A stretch of DNA of 64,000 bases from Lepidurus packardi (taxonomy: Eukaryota > Arthropoda > Branchiopoda > Notostraca > Triopsidae), in contig JAKZAN010000004.1 of the NCBI GenBank assembly GCA_023053545.1, forward strand, positions 10,354,001 to 10,418,000. The letters are read 5' to 3'. Below, one piece after another: positions 12,186 through 24,954 of this stretch (position 1 is its first letter; each line of letters starts with the position of its first letter). The position numbers were made by a program, and so were the translations under genes. Under the pieces are notes generated by a model. That model was not told where the DNA came from and did no database searches. It saw nothing but the letters and a program-made list of their open reading frames with translations.

Positions 12186-13551
12186 TAAAACAACGTGAAC
12201 TATATGAGTCTATAGAAATCTCAACATGTAATGTCTATTGCTTTTGCCTCTTCAAATTCTTGGTTCGCGTCTCTGTGTATGTAGTGCGACCCGTGACGCT
12301 CGCATCCGGACGTATCGACCACTTTTGCGTTTGATCTTCACAAGATCACAAGGTAGGTCCCCATTCAATAACCAGTTCCTTGGTCGGTACCTTTCCTCCC
12401 ATCATCTTGTGTTGTTTGACGAGATGTGTCGTCTTGTCATGCATTGATGGCTTGATTTTCCAAAAGCACTCAAGCAGACAAGGGGAAAAAGTCAACTAGA
12501 TTCCTCCCACTGCTTTTCTTCCATGTTTATTTTTTATTTTTTAGCATCCCTTCTCTCTCTCGTGACTTTTTGTTTTGGTGTCGTGTTCCCTTGATGGGTC
12601 TCGGGCTCCCTGTCGCGTTTTGCAATCGTCGCGTAATAAGAGGAGGAAAGGGAGGGGAATAAAAAGGAAAAGTAACAATGGCGTCCTTGGTAGTGCTGCA
12701 GCAATCATGCTTGTTGCTTTTGCCGTGCTCATTAATTTTACTAATGCACTCGTACATGCTCTTCACCCGGGCATATATCACATATATATCCAAGAGACCA
12801 CGGAAAAAGAGAAGGGAAAGCTCCTTTGTCCTTTAGTTTGGTCTTTTGGGCGTCACCAATTCGTGCTGAAAACTTGCAACATTCGCATTAGGAAAAAAAA
12901 AACTTGGGAAGTTTGCTCAATTTTTTCCGGTCATTTATTCTCGTAGTTTCTTAGAACTTTCACACAGAAAAGGATATTATCGGTTATCGGATGATTCACG
13001 CTGGGAAAGAGGGCGGTTGCAAGATGGCAGCAGTGAATTAGAACGGTTCCACGCGACAAGTGTTCGCATGACAACATGCCAAGGGGTAAGGTGGTGTCGG
13101 GGACTATCCTAGGGATTACAGTGAAGTCATCTCTCGCTCGGGGCACGGGTTAAGTGGCCGGCTGTGTCGTCTATCTCCGGCCAAAAGGTTAAGCCAATTG
13201 GTGGGTGTCGATCCCTTGGGGGTGAACGGGAAAGGGAGAGATGGATGGGCAACTCCCTGGTCCGATCTTATCGTTCGAGGAAGATGGCTTATAAACCTCG
13301 CTTGTTGATCATGCTTAAGCTCAAAGCGTCTTTGCTAATTGGTATAGCGACAGCCAAATTGCAACAACTGGGATATAACTTCGTTTTAGCGGATATCTGT
13401 ATCCTTTCTTAAAAAAATAAAATATATTTGTATCTTGAAGGGCAGTAGCCACCAAAAATTTAACCTAACCCAACCTAATCTTCATCTTAGAAAATGCACA
13501 AGTATGCACAAGTATTCTTAAAAAATTAGCATGGTTTGTGTTTTCTTCAGG

Positions 13552-13811
13552 CTTAAAACAGTAAACTTAACTCTCTGCTCCCGGGTAAGTCATTGCATAT
13601 TGAGTTTTTATTTCTTATTTTTCAGATTTGAATGTCAATAGAAATATTTCCAGACAATTCGAAAAGCTGTCAGAAAGTTTTCTTAAAACAGTAAACTTAA
13701 CTCTCTGCTCTCGGGTAAGTCATTGCATATTGAGTTTTCATTATTTGTTTTTCATATTTGAATATCAGTAGAAATATTTCCAAACAATTGGAAGAGCTGT
13801 CAGAAAGTTTT
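13552..13811. repeat. 130 bp tandem duplication containing an intron-like segment
   Basis: Units 13552-13681 and 13682-13811 are about 90% identical by eye. Each runs from CTTAAAACAGTAAACTTAAC through CGGGTAAGT to a T-rich tract and then GCTGTCAGAAAGTTTTC. The first unit has TTATTTTTCAG after GGGTAAGT, so it looks like a 5' and 3' splice-site pair about 40 bp apart; the second unit has TTTTTCAT at the acceptor position. Confidence 0.75.
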
Positions 13812-16424
13812 CGGGCTAAACCCTGTGTAAACTAATTTACCATTAGTCGCGAGCTTGTCATGTTTGTCGTGTATTAGTGTTAGATCTGCGTTTCATTTAC
13901 GTAAAGTGTGAAGTTGTAGCAAAGCAAGTTTTTGGTATTGTTGGGGTAAGGTTTTGAACTCGAGCGAAGGTGGGTGAGTTAGAAAAAGTTCACCGGAGTC
14001 GTCGCTCATTTGGCCTTACAACTTCCGCTGTGATCCTGCTGAATTGACGTCATACTTTGGCAACCGGTTATCATTAGCAGAAAAGGAGGGGGAAAGCCGA
14101 GATTCCGGGCTTAAGACCACGCTTATCTGCAGCGGGAGTATAACGAGCGTCTCATTAATTAGAAGCAAAAGGTAAAAGGGTAGGTTTAAAGACAGCAGGA
14201 ACACAAAAGCGAAGAACACCACTACTATAGTTCATAAAATAAAAAAAAATGAAAAATAATGATATAGAAGTCTAGAAAAAAAGGAATAGTGAAATTTTTT
14301 AAGAATACTAATTGAGAAGATCCCTCTCTTCCCCCCCAAAAAAGGAAAAGAAAAGAAAATGTCTTATTATGATCTCATTTGAAGCGAAACCTGGACTTTT
14401 TTTTAAGGAATCGTTAAGCTTTTGAGGTCTCATTAACCTGCTGGGCAAATTAATGTAAAGCGTAAAATGAAAGCGAAACTTCAGCTATGCGGGGTTGCAG
14501 AATTTCATTTGCCATCTACTGGCTAACGAGAGTTACAGCACGTGCAGGAGAGTAGAGTCGGGAGACAGATTCATAGAGAATAACATAAGAGAAGCCGAGC
14601 GCACGCTTCACCTCCAATTGAGCTTCCGCCTCGCTTTAATTGCTTTGCGGGGGTTAGAATCCCCCAGCGTAAAAGACATAATGTATGCCCTGACAAGCCG
14701 TGACAAAAACCCAAGGAGCGAAAGCGAAGGCTCCGTCTATTCTTTTCCTTTAGCTCCTTCGCGCTCTTGGAGACTGCAAACAAGCTTTGCATCTTCCAAT
14801 CCTATTTTTCCTTCTTTTCTTTTTAGAGACCCATTTCCAATTTCTTTCAACATTTTTTGTGGGTGCTGTCTCGCAACATGGATGTGGAAACCATGCATGG
14901 GCTTTTTCATTTTTCTTTTCCTTTTCTCAAGCTACGACACCAAGCAATTGTGTATTCCCCAGAAAAATAGGAAAGGAATTCGTACTTTTCTCTCTGTTTT
15001 CTTTTAGTTTTGTCCTCGATAAAAACAACTCCGCTCTTGACGAATGATAGATACGCTTCCAAAGGAAAAGCATAGCTGAGTAGAATCATACGCTTCTTGA
15101 AGATTATTGTTTTCGCGTTTCGCGTTTCAGGAATCGAAGTTTCGATGTTGACATCAACCTGGAGAATCCGCTGGATTGTTTACGACAAGTAATATTTTTG
15201 GACAGACCGCCTAGAAATGTCGCAGAATGCTCATGTGACAACTTGACAACCAGTATATCACTCCATATGTCGTCTATACGAGCATATAAAGCGTATTACT
15301 AGCGCTTGTGCAACTAATCCGCGCACCGCTAATGGAAAACAAGCCTCCATTCCACCAGCTTTGCATTTCTGCAGTGTAATTAGTATGAGAGTAATATAGA
15401 AAAATATAAACTATAGAAATAAAAATAAAGTACAATTTATAACAGTTAAAAATATTACATTGAATGACTGATTTCTTACTTCTGAAATATTATGGTTTAG
15501 TATAATATATCTTGTGATGTACTATTTTAGAAAATAATCTGATGTCAATGATTTTATAAATACCATTAATGTTTGATCTTTTATTTTGTTTTATGATGTT
15601 TATTATATTTATTTTATAATTGATTTTGATTTTATATTGATTTTATAAATATCATGAATATGGAAATAAACGAATAATAGTCCCTATAGGTTTCGTCGAA
15701 ACTTTTTTAAAGAGACTCTTTTTCTGTCACGGCACAAAGGATCGGTTATGCAGTTCATTGTGGCATGTTGTTGTTATCCCTACTGAGTAAACATGTAGTT
15801 ACACGTCCTGGACACTACACGGTCTCTCTGTTAAGGAGTTAAGCAGCTTTCACGGTTTCGCGGCGCTTGACTGCCACTGCCGGCCCACTCTGCTCTGTTT
15901 TCGTCCTCTTGCATCCAAATCTTCTTCTTCCCATGAAAGAAAAATAAAAGGGGGTATATAGAGACGTTGGAAGGGGTGTTTGCATAAGTGGCAAGAAGTG
16001 TACTTGGCTTGCTCGGCACGTCGGTTTGGAGCATCCCATCGACCGACCTCCGTTATAAAACAACAATGGCTCGGGCTGCTCCCCAGGAAAGACACACATT
16101 TACAATAGCGTTCTATACGACATTTCCCCCCCTGTTTTCTGTTTTTATTTTTTTTCACTCCCATCATTCTGGCAGCCGTGCTGAGTATGTAGACAGTGTA
16201 AGAGCTAAACACATATCTATTATTCCTGTAGCTTTCATCCGGTACTCCAGTACACGTTGAAGCACTTACTTGTGACAACGTCCGGTTGGGCGGAATTAAA
16301 GAAAAAATCCAAATGGAGTGTTCTACAGACGCTTCGAGTTTCGACCGTCCCAGCGTAGCCGATCTTGTTCATTATGTACGAAAAAAAATGCGGTACAGTA
16401 TAGTACAGTACAGTACTATTCCAT

Positions 16425-16815
16425 CCCAAATAGAGGCCACCGGCAATTTTCCAGAAGGTCAGGCGGGAACTCGTAGCGTTACTACGGCTTGCTCTTACCG
16501 GTAACACAGCATTACAATAATGAATACTGAAATGTAACAGTTGAACAATGTTGCTCCTAACCGGGCCCCATCCAGCTTCTCCGGCTTGATGTTGCCTTGA
16601 TCGGTAACTTCTTTTCGGAACGATTCTGTGTTCTGTACGAAAAGGAGTCTAGAAAGCGAAGTAACAACCAAGCCGGAATACCACGACGAGTGCGCGGTTC
16701 GAAGCACAAATTTGTTCGGTAACTGTTTACTATTCGCTATTGATCTTTCTTGCTCCAATAACAGGCAGGCCGAACTAACGCTACGAGTCCCGGCCTGACC
16801 TTCTGTACTTCTATG
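16425..16815. mobile_element. MITE-like inverted-repeat element, copy 1
   Basis: The left end has ATAGAGGCCACCGGCAATTT followed by GGTCAGGCGGGAACTCGTAGCGTT. The right end has the inverse, AACGCTACGAGTCCCGGCCTGACC. The interior shares GCTCCTAACCGG.CCC.(G)TCCAGCT.CTCCGGCTTGATGTTGCCTT with the copy at 21285-21712. No transposase is present. Confidence 0.8.
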
Positions 16816-18339
16816 TACTAAAAAGCTAAAATGGCAAAAGTGGTTACAATGAAAATAAAGGTTATTTAATTTCTACTTATTATTGTATTAGTTTACCTGT
16901 TTATTCGTTTAATTTTATAATATTAATGCAGTTTTTCTATTATTATTAGCACATTTTGTATTTAAATAAGCGAAGTACTTTCTATTAATATTATTATTAA
17001 TATAATTAAGGGAGTATGAAAGATCGGAATTTTTGTAGGAATTGCATGGAATCCAGAGCAGCTGTGGGTTCGGAACGACGCCGACTGATGCCACTTGTTG
17101 TTGCCGGAATTTTTAGGAAGCCAAAGACAAAAGCGCCGTGCGGAGCTGTTGTTTTATGTTCTATCAACTCCCACTGGCTAGTGTGTCATTCTATAGCTGC
17201 ATTTTAGCTTGAAGAGATAGCAGTTTAGGCATTGTTTAGGAGGTCTTAAGTAACGACGTCCATTAATGTTGGCGCCTTTATGTTGCGACATGAAAGAGCT
17301 GATGACATGGAGAGCCCCATGTTTGACATATTGCAAAAAGCTCATCGTTTTCCTCTATGACTGCATTCTCCTCGAACTGCATGAAGCAACAATGATTTAA
17401 TGCAAGAAGGGATTTAAGGTGGAGTTTAGTCTATTGATTAAAAAGCAAGAGGGACTGCTGTGTGGATAAGTGAACTTGGCGACTGGAAAATACGCTTTCC
17501 AGGTCGCGTGAGACATTTTGACCGTGTCGCCGGTGTGTGTGATATGCTTGTACGGAAGTTCTTTTCCTTCTTGTTGCACTGCACTTGGTTACGAAAGGTC
17601 GTAGTTTGCAAGGAGCCAAGTTTTCCAATCAGTTTCGGAAAATAATAGGAATCCTTGCACAGGCCATCACCGTGCCATGTTGCCTTTTGTGTCACACATC
17701 CTGACATCAAGCTGTGGAATCTCATCATTGTCCGCCAGTACGTTCCCCTCTGCCAACTCCACCCGCCACAAAAACAGGACTATATTAGGATATCTCGTGA
17801 CGTAAAACTTGGGTAATTAATGAGAAACTAGCCGTGTCTTCGGGTCGCTTGCCTGCTCTATCCTCGTGACCAGTGTTTTTAGTTTGGACTTGTTCTTTTT
17901 CGCGTTTACCGGAGCACTATTACTTCAGTTCAAGGGAAGCCTACCAGAAAGTGTGACGTCATGAAAGTAGCCACTACTTGGTCAGGTCGTGCCACTTTGG
18001 CACAGTAAAAACCTTGGCAAAAAAGAGAAGCCAGGCGATAAAATCCTATGAAGGGAATTACCATCGACCTTTCGAGACCTGTTGGGGGATTCATTGTTGC
18101 CCTACAATGAACATCGGCTAGAGAAAGGAGGTATTTTCTTTTCATTGTTGTGCTTAAATGGAAGGATTTGAGCCTTCGAAGCCAGGGAAGCCACGTTTGT
18201 GTGCTTTGTTAGGATTCTAAGCTGGAAGCAATCACACATTTGAAATCAGACAAATTGTTGCAAAAGGGTAATGGCGTTCCAAAATCACACGTTGAGCTTT
18301 TGATGGGTGTTTGTTGTTCTCGGAACGATGAGCTTAGTT

Positions 18340-18560
18340 TCAATTTTTTGCGTTTAGCCGTTCACAAGTTTTTCGCATGCAAACTTTGGATCATGACGTC
18401 AGGGACGTGTCGTGTGGAGGCCTTGCTTTCGTTGCTCGGCTAAGATTTCTATCTCTCATAACTTGGTTAATATTCCTCGCATGATGGAAAGGAAAATACC
18501 ACCAGAAACTAGATTATGTGCTCTATTTTTTGTACGACAAAGTATTTTGTTTACCTTTTT
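18340..18560. repeat. Dispersed repeat with TGACGTCA core, copy 2
   Basis: GCCGTTCACAAG, GCATGCAAACTTTGGATCATGACGTCA and, further on, GGAAAGGAAAATACCACCAGAAACTAGATT are paralleled at 29045-29330 by GCCGTTCACGAG, the same core, and GGAAAGAAAATATCACTAGAAAGTAGATT. Orientation is opposite to the copies at 12020 and 60820. Confidence 0.6.
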
Positions 18561-21284
18561 AATTAGCAATTTTAAAATGCCATCAAATTCAGAAGATGCA
18601 GTAACTCTGAAGCTGTCAATTTGTTCCTAGATAAAAAGCGTGGGAGTGGGGGTGTTTCTTGGGGAATTGTTGAAGTCCAAAACGTTAAAATAGGAAGGCG
18701 TAGGTGTTTCACAAATCTTCCGAGCTTATTTCACAAGAGGGAAATCAGGTTGAGCCGTTTCGTTGGGCGTTTGGTTACGAGTCATTTGCTTGGGCATTCC
18801 ACTTGTTATCTATCAATCTCAACCTAAAGCAGGCTTCAAGTTGTGTAACTGCGGCCATGACAACTTTCGTATGCACGTACTGTACGTCGGACCGAAATTT
18901 GAAACTAAACGACGTTTCTGAACGTAGGGGAATATCGTTGGCCACTGGGAACGCGTCTATTACCGGGCTTGCCTGTAAAAGCCCCATAGCCCGTCACCTG
19001 TCACTAGCTAAACTTGGACGTCGTTCAGCCATCCAATTTCTTTCTCATTTTGGGAATTTACAGCGCCATTTATGTTTGCCATATCGACGGAGTTTAAAAG
19101 TCCCGTAAGTGGGAATTTGTCTCAACATTTTGGGAATTTGTCTCACTTTTTGCCCGCCGACACTCCCATACGTTCCTTTCTATGAAGCGGTGTAATACTT
19201 CAGGAGTTTATCAATTTATTGGCTTGGGCAGCTCATAGTTTTGAAAACTCCCACTTACGTGTGTGGGAAAAGGCCATTTGTTATCCAGTAACCTTTTTAC
19301 TATTCTTTGTATTTTTTATAACTGAAGGGAAAGCAATGAAAAGTTCTACCCTTCCCCCCCTTTTTTTCTGCTTTAATGTAAAGTTCTAGCCAGAAAGGAT
19401 GCTTCATCTTCCGTTCATCCTAAACTAAGTGGAAAGAATAGGAGTTGGAAAACGCGGATGAACTCAAATAAGCAAAAGAAGAAAGCCGTCATGTGCACAA
19501 TACATGCTTCTTCTAAGTCCGAAGTTGCATTTGTCTTATGTTCTTGCATGATGGGTACCTTGGGACGTACACCCCGCTCAACCCAGTATTATTCCCCAAG
19601 ACTGGTCATATCTTTCCGTGTTGGCATAGCAACCTTCCTTTTTCCGCAGGAGGGCGAAGAAGCGAAGGAAGGAAGTACCGGTGGCATGGTCAGAAACTCC
19701 CGAGAACAAACTGGCAAACGCGGCGTGGTCTTCCCGGACTTGACTTTCGCCACCCGTCCACTCGCCCCTTGTTGGAGTCCGTAGGGACCCTTGCCCTCGA
19801 CGAAAAAGGTAACCTTCATTTGTAATGCGACATGAAACGCAACACAAGTCTGTATTGCAACGTAATAGACGAGCAGCCGAGAAGACAAATCACTCCCGGC
19901 TCCTCAATCGACCCGCCTTTACCAAATTTGCTACGGATCTTACCAAATTACCTCAGGTTTCTTTTCCTCCCCTATTCTCTATGCCCTTCCCTACTTGTTT
20001 ACTTGGCTCCTGCGAAGAGTTGTGGTACTATTATGTACCCTCACTCGCAGCCCTCCAACCCACCACGACCCGCAGCCCTCGGCCCCTAAAGCAACGCTTC
20101 TTTTCGGATAATAAAGAGCGTAGTCTCATCATGTGGAAATGTAGAGTAATTCGCTTAATGAGCTCCTATCGTGTAGTTATAATGGGTATAGTCCCCCGCA
20201 TATTCCACGTTAAAACCTTCATTTCAGCCTCGGTGAGCCGCTACAGGCTAGACGCAACTTTGGCCCTTCCTTGCAGTTTGAGCTGACTTGGTCTCATGCT
20301 CCTTCACAAGAACTTCCCCAACAAGCGTTGTTTCTCCCCTGGCTCCCCTTAATCCGGAAAGAAATTTTACTTCAAGCGCGCGTAGTTTTTCCTTCCTTTC
20401 CCTTAGGTCTGGCTATTTTTTGGGGTTCCTCCAAGGCTAAAATTTAAAGGGGGTTTGGTGAAGCTCAGTGGATGATTAATGATAACATTCCATTTACTTT
20501 GCCTTCGCGTTCCTTTTCCTAACGAGGGTGGGAGGGGTTGCATATGCATAAACCGTTATTATGTAGTATTTAGCCTATAAACCCTCTGGGGTGAGTGTAT
20601 CGGGGCGGAGTTCATCCTCGTTAGTGTATGGATGTGTGTGTATATGTTTACGGTCCCCGTTGCCAAGGCCAATGTAGCGTACTATGATTGTCGTCGTTAC
20701 CTTGAGTGACCAAACCTATTTGGGGTGCCCGGAGCACCGGAGTTGACTTTGACCCCCAGGTGTAGCATGTAGATCCACAATGGTGTGTTGGTACTCTAGT
20801 ACATTCGGAAGCTCAACCCTGGATTCTGTCCGCGACTCTTGTTGTGTATAGTATATATGCTTTATATATAGCACCTTTCCACGCAGGATCGATGAATCGG
20901 GTGAGGCAAACGTACGGAAAGTAAAACCGGAAGACTTACTCGATGATGGGACGCCTCGGGGGACAGCCAAAAGGGTGGCAGAAGGGGACAAAAGAAATAC
21001 GGAATACGGTGTGCAACGACGTGTCATTGCCATGAAAGATGATTATGTTTTCTGTCCATTCAATATGCCCTCGTCAACAACACTGCATCTCTTTGGTCCC
21101 CTGTTTTTCGTGAAAACTATGAGCTACGACCGCCCATTGCGTTTCTTGCATTCTCCCGTCAAGATGACATGACCCATCACTGGCAACATCAACAGTTTAC
21201 GTAGAATACTGGACAGTTTCTATGGGCCTGTCCTTTCCTCTGTCACGCAGCTTCACTGGCGAGGTACCAAACTTGCGTGCATAA

Positions 21285-21712
21285 CAGTCCAGTGCTATTC
21301 CATCGCAAATAGAGGCTACCGGCAATCTTCCATAAGGTCAGGCGCGAACTCGTAGCGTTGCTACGGCTTGCCCTTACCAATAGCACGGTGACGCAATAAT
21401 TAATAATGAAATATAACGGTTAAAAATTGTGCTCCTAACCGGACCCTGTCCAGCTGCTCCGGCTTGATGTTGCCTTAATCGGTAACTTCTTTTCGGGACG
21501 ACTCTATGTTCTATCTGAATAGAATAGAGCTAAATAACAACGAAGTCTTAGTATCACGATGAGTCCCGGCTTGTAACAAAAATTTGTTCGGTCAACTGTT
21601 AACTATTCGTTATTGCATATTTTGCTCCATTAGCAAGCAGGCCGACCTAACGCGACGAGTTCGGCCTGACCTTATGGAAAACGTCGGTAGCTTCTATTTG
21701 GAAGGGAATGGT
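21285..21712. mobile_element. MITE-like inverted-repeat element, copy 2
   Basis: Same family as 16425-16815. The ends CTATTCCATCGCAAATAGAG...ACC and CGGTAGCTTCTATTTGGAAG are imperfect inverted repeats of about 27 bp, followed inward by GGTCAGGCGCGAACTCGTAG and its inverse. The interior is about 350 bp. Confidence 0.8.
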
Positions 21713-21955
21713 GCAAATAATCTCTGATTCCTTTTTTTCGCTCCAGGACGATTCTATATTCTATCCTAAAAGGAGACTAGAGAACAAAGTAACACCAAGC
21801 CGGACTATCACGGTTTGAAGCAAAAATTTGTTCGGTCAACTATTAACTTATTCCGTCTTGCTTTTTTGTGTTCCATCAATAAGCAGGCCGAACTAACGCT
21901 ATGAGTCCCGGCCTGACCTTATGGAAACTTCGGTAGCTTCTATTTAGGAAGGAAG
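21713..21955. mobile_element. MITE-like inverted-repeat element, partial copy 3
   Basis: Directly abuts copy 2. It repeats the interior and right end (GGACGATTCTATATTCTATC to GGTAGCTTCTATTTAGGAAGG) but lacks the left arm, so it is a truncated tandem copy. Confidence 0.7.
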
Positions 21956-24954
21956 GGGAATTGTGACGATGTCTGATTCCTTTTGTATGATTTTCAAACT
22001 GCGAGGATGTAAACTAGGTTAGAGTGCTAGTAACGTGGAAAGGAACAACAGCAGCAGTACATCTAAAATTGCATAAATTCGTACCGCTGTGTAGTTCCGT
22101 GTCGTTGCATTCCAGGTTGTTGAAGTAAATTCGTTCCTGGTGACAGATTTATACGTCGAGTGAAAGGTAAGAAAAAGGAAAACCAAAAAAAAGGAAAAAA
22201 GTGCAAAAAATTGGGGGGGTTTCTCCTTTACTGCATGCCAGTATCCGTAAAGAACTAGGGCTGTACGCAAAAAGTGCTAAAAACATTTAACGGGATTCTC
22301 ATCGTATCCGCCCACTCTAACCCGTAGTACAAGCCTATATGTCGTCATTACTAGTTCCAAGTCCTCGAATTCGTTTTTTTCCTTCCGCTGCGAGACAAAA
22401 ATACGTGGAAAGCGCAAGCCGCGTCAACCATGATACGATGACGTCGACAGCTGGCGGAGTGCATAGGAAATCCTGTCTGGTGGTCGCCTCAGGTTCCGGA
22501 AGCCTGGGCCCACCCCCACAATATTACACACACACATATCTCACCCGTTTTCCAACCTGGGAACCTCCGCAGACGGTTAGGGCCACCGCCCCTGCGCCCT
22601 GCTTGGCGCCTTGGCCGCTTTACGTGCAACACACGCGGAATTTTGGTCCTTTTTTCTTTCTTCCTTCCCCCGCTTCTCTTTTTCACTTCTTTGCATCCCG
22701 CCTGCTGTTAGCTTACCTCCTTTAAAGAGACGGCGAACAAACCGCTTCTCCGGAGTTGTACCGGGCGCTGTTGGGCGAGAACGTCAAAATATTCCTTCAC
22801 CCCTGCCACGGAAGATTCCACTTTACCTTCCCCCGCACGCTCCGCAATGCGCTCCCAGGCAGCCCCAAACGTTCTTCATTCGTAGTCTCACCCCGTTTCA
22901 GTTGACTAGCGGAGTCCGGCTTCAGTACACCTGTCTGCGTAAGCTTTGGGCTGGACACTCGACAAATTATCCTGTACTGTGCTATCATTATTCAAGTCAA
23001 CGATCCGTGGTGGGTTCATAGTGTGATAACCGTTGGAATCTTTTAAATATCAATTCTCAACACAAAACCGACAGGTATTAAGCTGTCAGCTTTCATTTGC
23101 AAAATCTTTCTACCCCAGTCTTTTTCTCCCCGTCATTCTGTCAACCTCTCGTGTGTGCACAGAGTTCCGTCTTCGGAGCTTGCAGGAATTCCAAGCTCAA
23201 GCTACCTTTACCTGGGGTGAGCTCGAAGTGAAACGATGACAGGCTCAAGCTTGTCTACGAACCCGAATCCTGAATTTATGTCTTTACTCAGTAAGGTAAT
23301 ACCGGGAGGGAAAAGCGTGCGCTGCCATTGCAATCGGGCTTAATGGCGTGAATTCCGCAAGCAAGTCATAAAAAATAAACATTGGTTTTGGTGGGGATCA
23401 TCAAAGAAGATAGCGATAAAGATCGTATGCTGGGTCCGTAGCGCTTTGCTAACCGTTTTGCTTCAGCGCCTCATTGCTACATATAAAAACGCCCCTTTTG
23501 CTTTTACTTTGCGTTTCCGCTTCGCGTAATCTCTATGGGAAACTTATATGGTCGTAGCGTTCACAATTATGCGCTTTTTACGACCCACGCCCAACTTGAT
23601 CGAGAACTCGAAAGGACTTTTAAACTTTGATAGAAATGAACATCCCTCTCCCCTCCCCAAATAAAAAATAAATAAAAAATAAAATTCAATAAAACCCTGA
23701 CCTTGGATTCACAATTCGCATTTTTAAGCTCCTCTACCGGTAAGGGGTTTTATCCTCTCGTAACGAGTATCGTAAGTACTCTTTGAATAGCAACGACACG
23801 CCATCTGCAGCTCTATTACTGTGTGTTCGATACGTACAGCTCGGGCCCAAACTATCCCACAAAAGTTCTACCCCAACAAGAAAAGCCTTGGAAACGGGAT
23901 CGGTTGTGTGCCTGTGTGTGTAACCTTGTAAGTGGCATAGGTGTCGAGTGTCAATGAAGACGAACGATACTTGAGCATGGCTAATGAAGACTGGCTCGGT
24001 ATCAATCGCTCGACCTAGTTTTGGAGTAAATTATATTTCTTCGGATGCAGCTCACCGAAGGATAGAAGGGAGTGGGGACGGTAAGGGGTGTGAGCTTCAA
24101 GGTTATGGATACTATGCTATTCAATTGTTGTAGCTTGCATACGGAACGCCTTGTAATACGGGCAAAATAAGGAAAATAAAGGTCCCTGCTCTGGTTGGCC
24201 CTTATGTGGAGGAGGGCGCCCTTCGCGTCTCTCTCCACATATGGATTTTGAAATGGGTCGATAATGCGTGCCACCAGGTTAACTCCATACCTGCACTGCG
24301 ATGAACCTTGAACTGCACACATGGGAACCTAGCAAGCGACGGAGAAATGTAGCGCACCACGAGGTCACGAGCACGAAGCTCTTTATTCTGGGTCTCGATC
24401 CCCCCCGCCAGTCGAAGACTCACTAAAACTACAGCAGCTATCTCTCTAAATGTATTTTTCCAAGGAGGGCTTAAAAAACGTTTGTTGGAACAAAAGGTGT
24501 GAGTAGTAAAGCTGGATGGATATATACCCATATCCAATCAGTTATTTCATGTTGAAAAGTGATCGTGGTCTAGTAAAGACCAAAACGTCAAAAACTGGGT
24601 CGTTAACGTTGGTGTTTAGTGTGTTGGGGTCGTTCTTTACACCTAAAAAGAAAGTTAGAAGACAGATAGTTAGAGGTCTCATGTTCTTGATATGTTTGTT
24701 TCATTTGTAGGAATTTGGGACGAGGATTTGGGGTCCATCCGCGCAGACGGTCATTTGACACGATATGTGACCACTAGAACAAGCGACTTGCCGAGCGAAA
24801 AAGAGAGAACAAAGAGACGTGGAGCATGGTTTCCCTGGCTTATCTTCCGTCGTCGCGACCATTAGGGTAGGTTCGGCCCCCATTTGGTCGCCGCTGTGGC
24901 CACGCCGTAACGAGAGGTGCGGGAAGAGGAGGGAGGACGCCCGTTACCGTCGAA

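Larger units (their letters stand above)
9291..24954. other. Long spacer with scattered repeats, no convincing gene
   Basis: Apart from the repeats listed separately, about 15.6 kb holds only ORFs of up to about 170 codons. They overlap in several frames and lack recognisable domains, compositional bias or plausible splice partners. Examples are 14495-15007 plus, 15850-16278 minus and 19825-20286 plus. Short single exons of unknown genes cannot be excluded by reading alone. Confidence 0.55.

Noticed and set aside
14495..15007. 170-codon plus-strand ORF
   Set aside because: Phe-rich low-complexity tail from T-runs, overlapped by other frames, and no recognisable motif.
15850..16278. 142-codon minus-strand ORF
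   Set aside because: Three overlapping minus frames are open here; composition looks random.
19825..20286. 153-codon plus-strand ORF
   Set aside because: Pro/Ser-rich by base composition only; overlapping frames open, no homology recognised.
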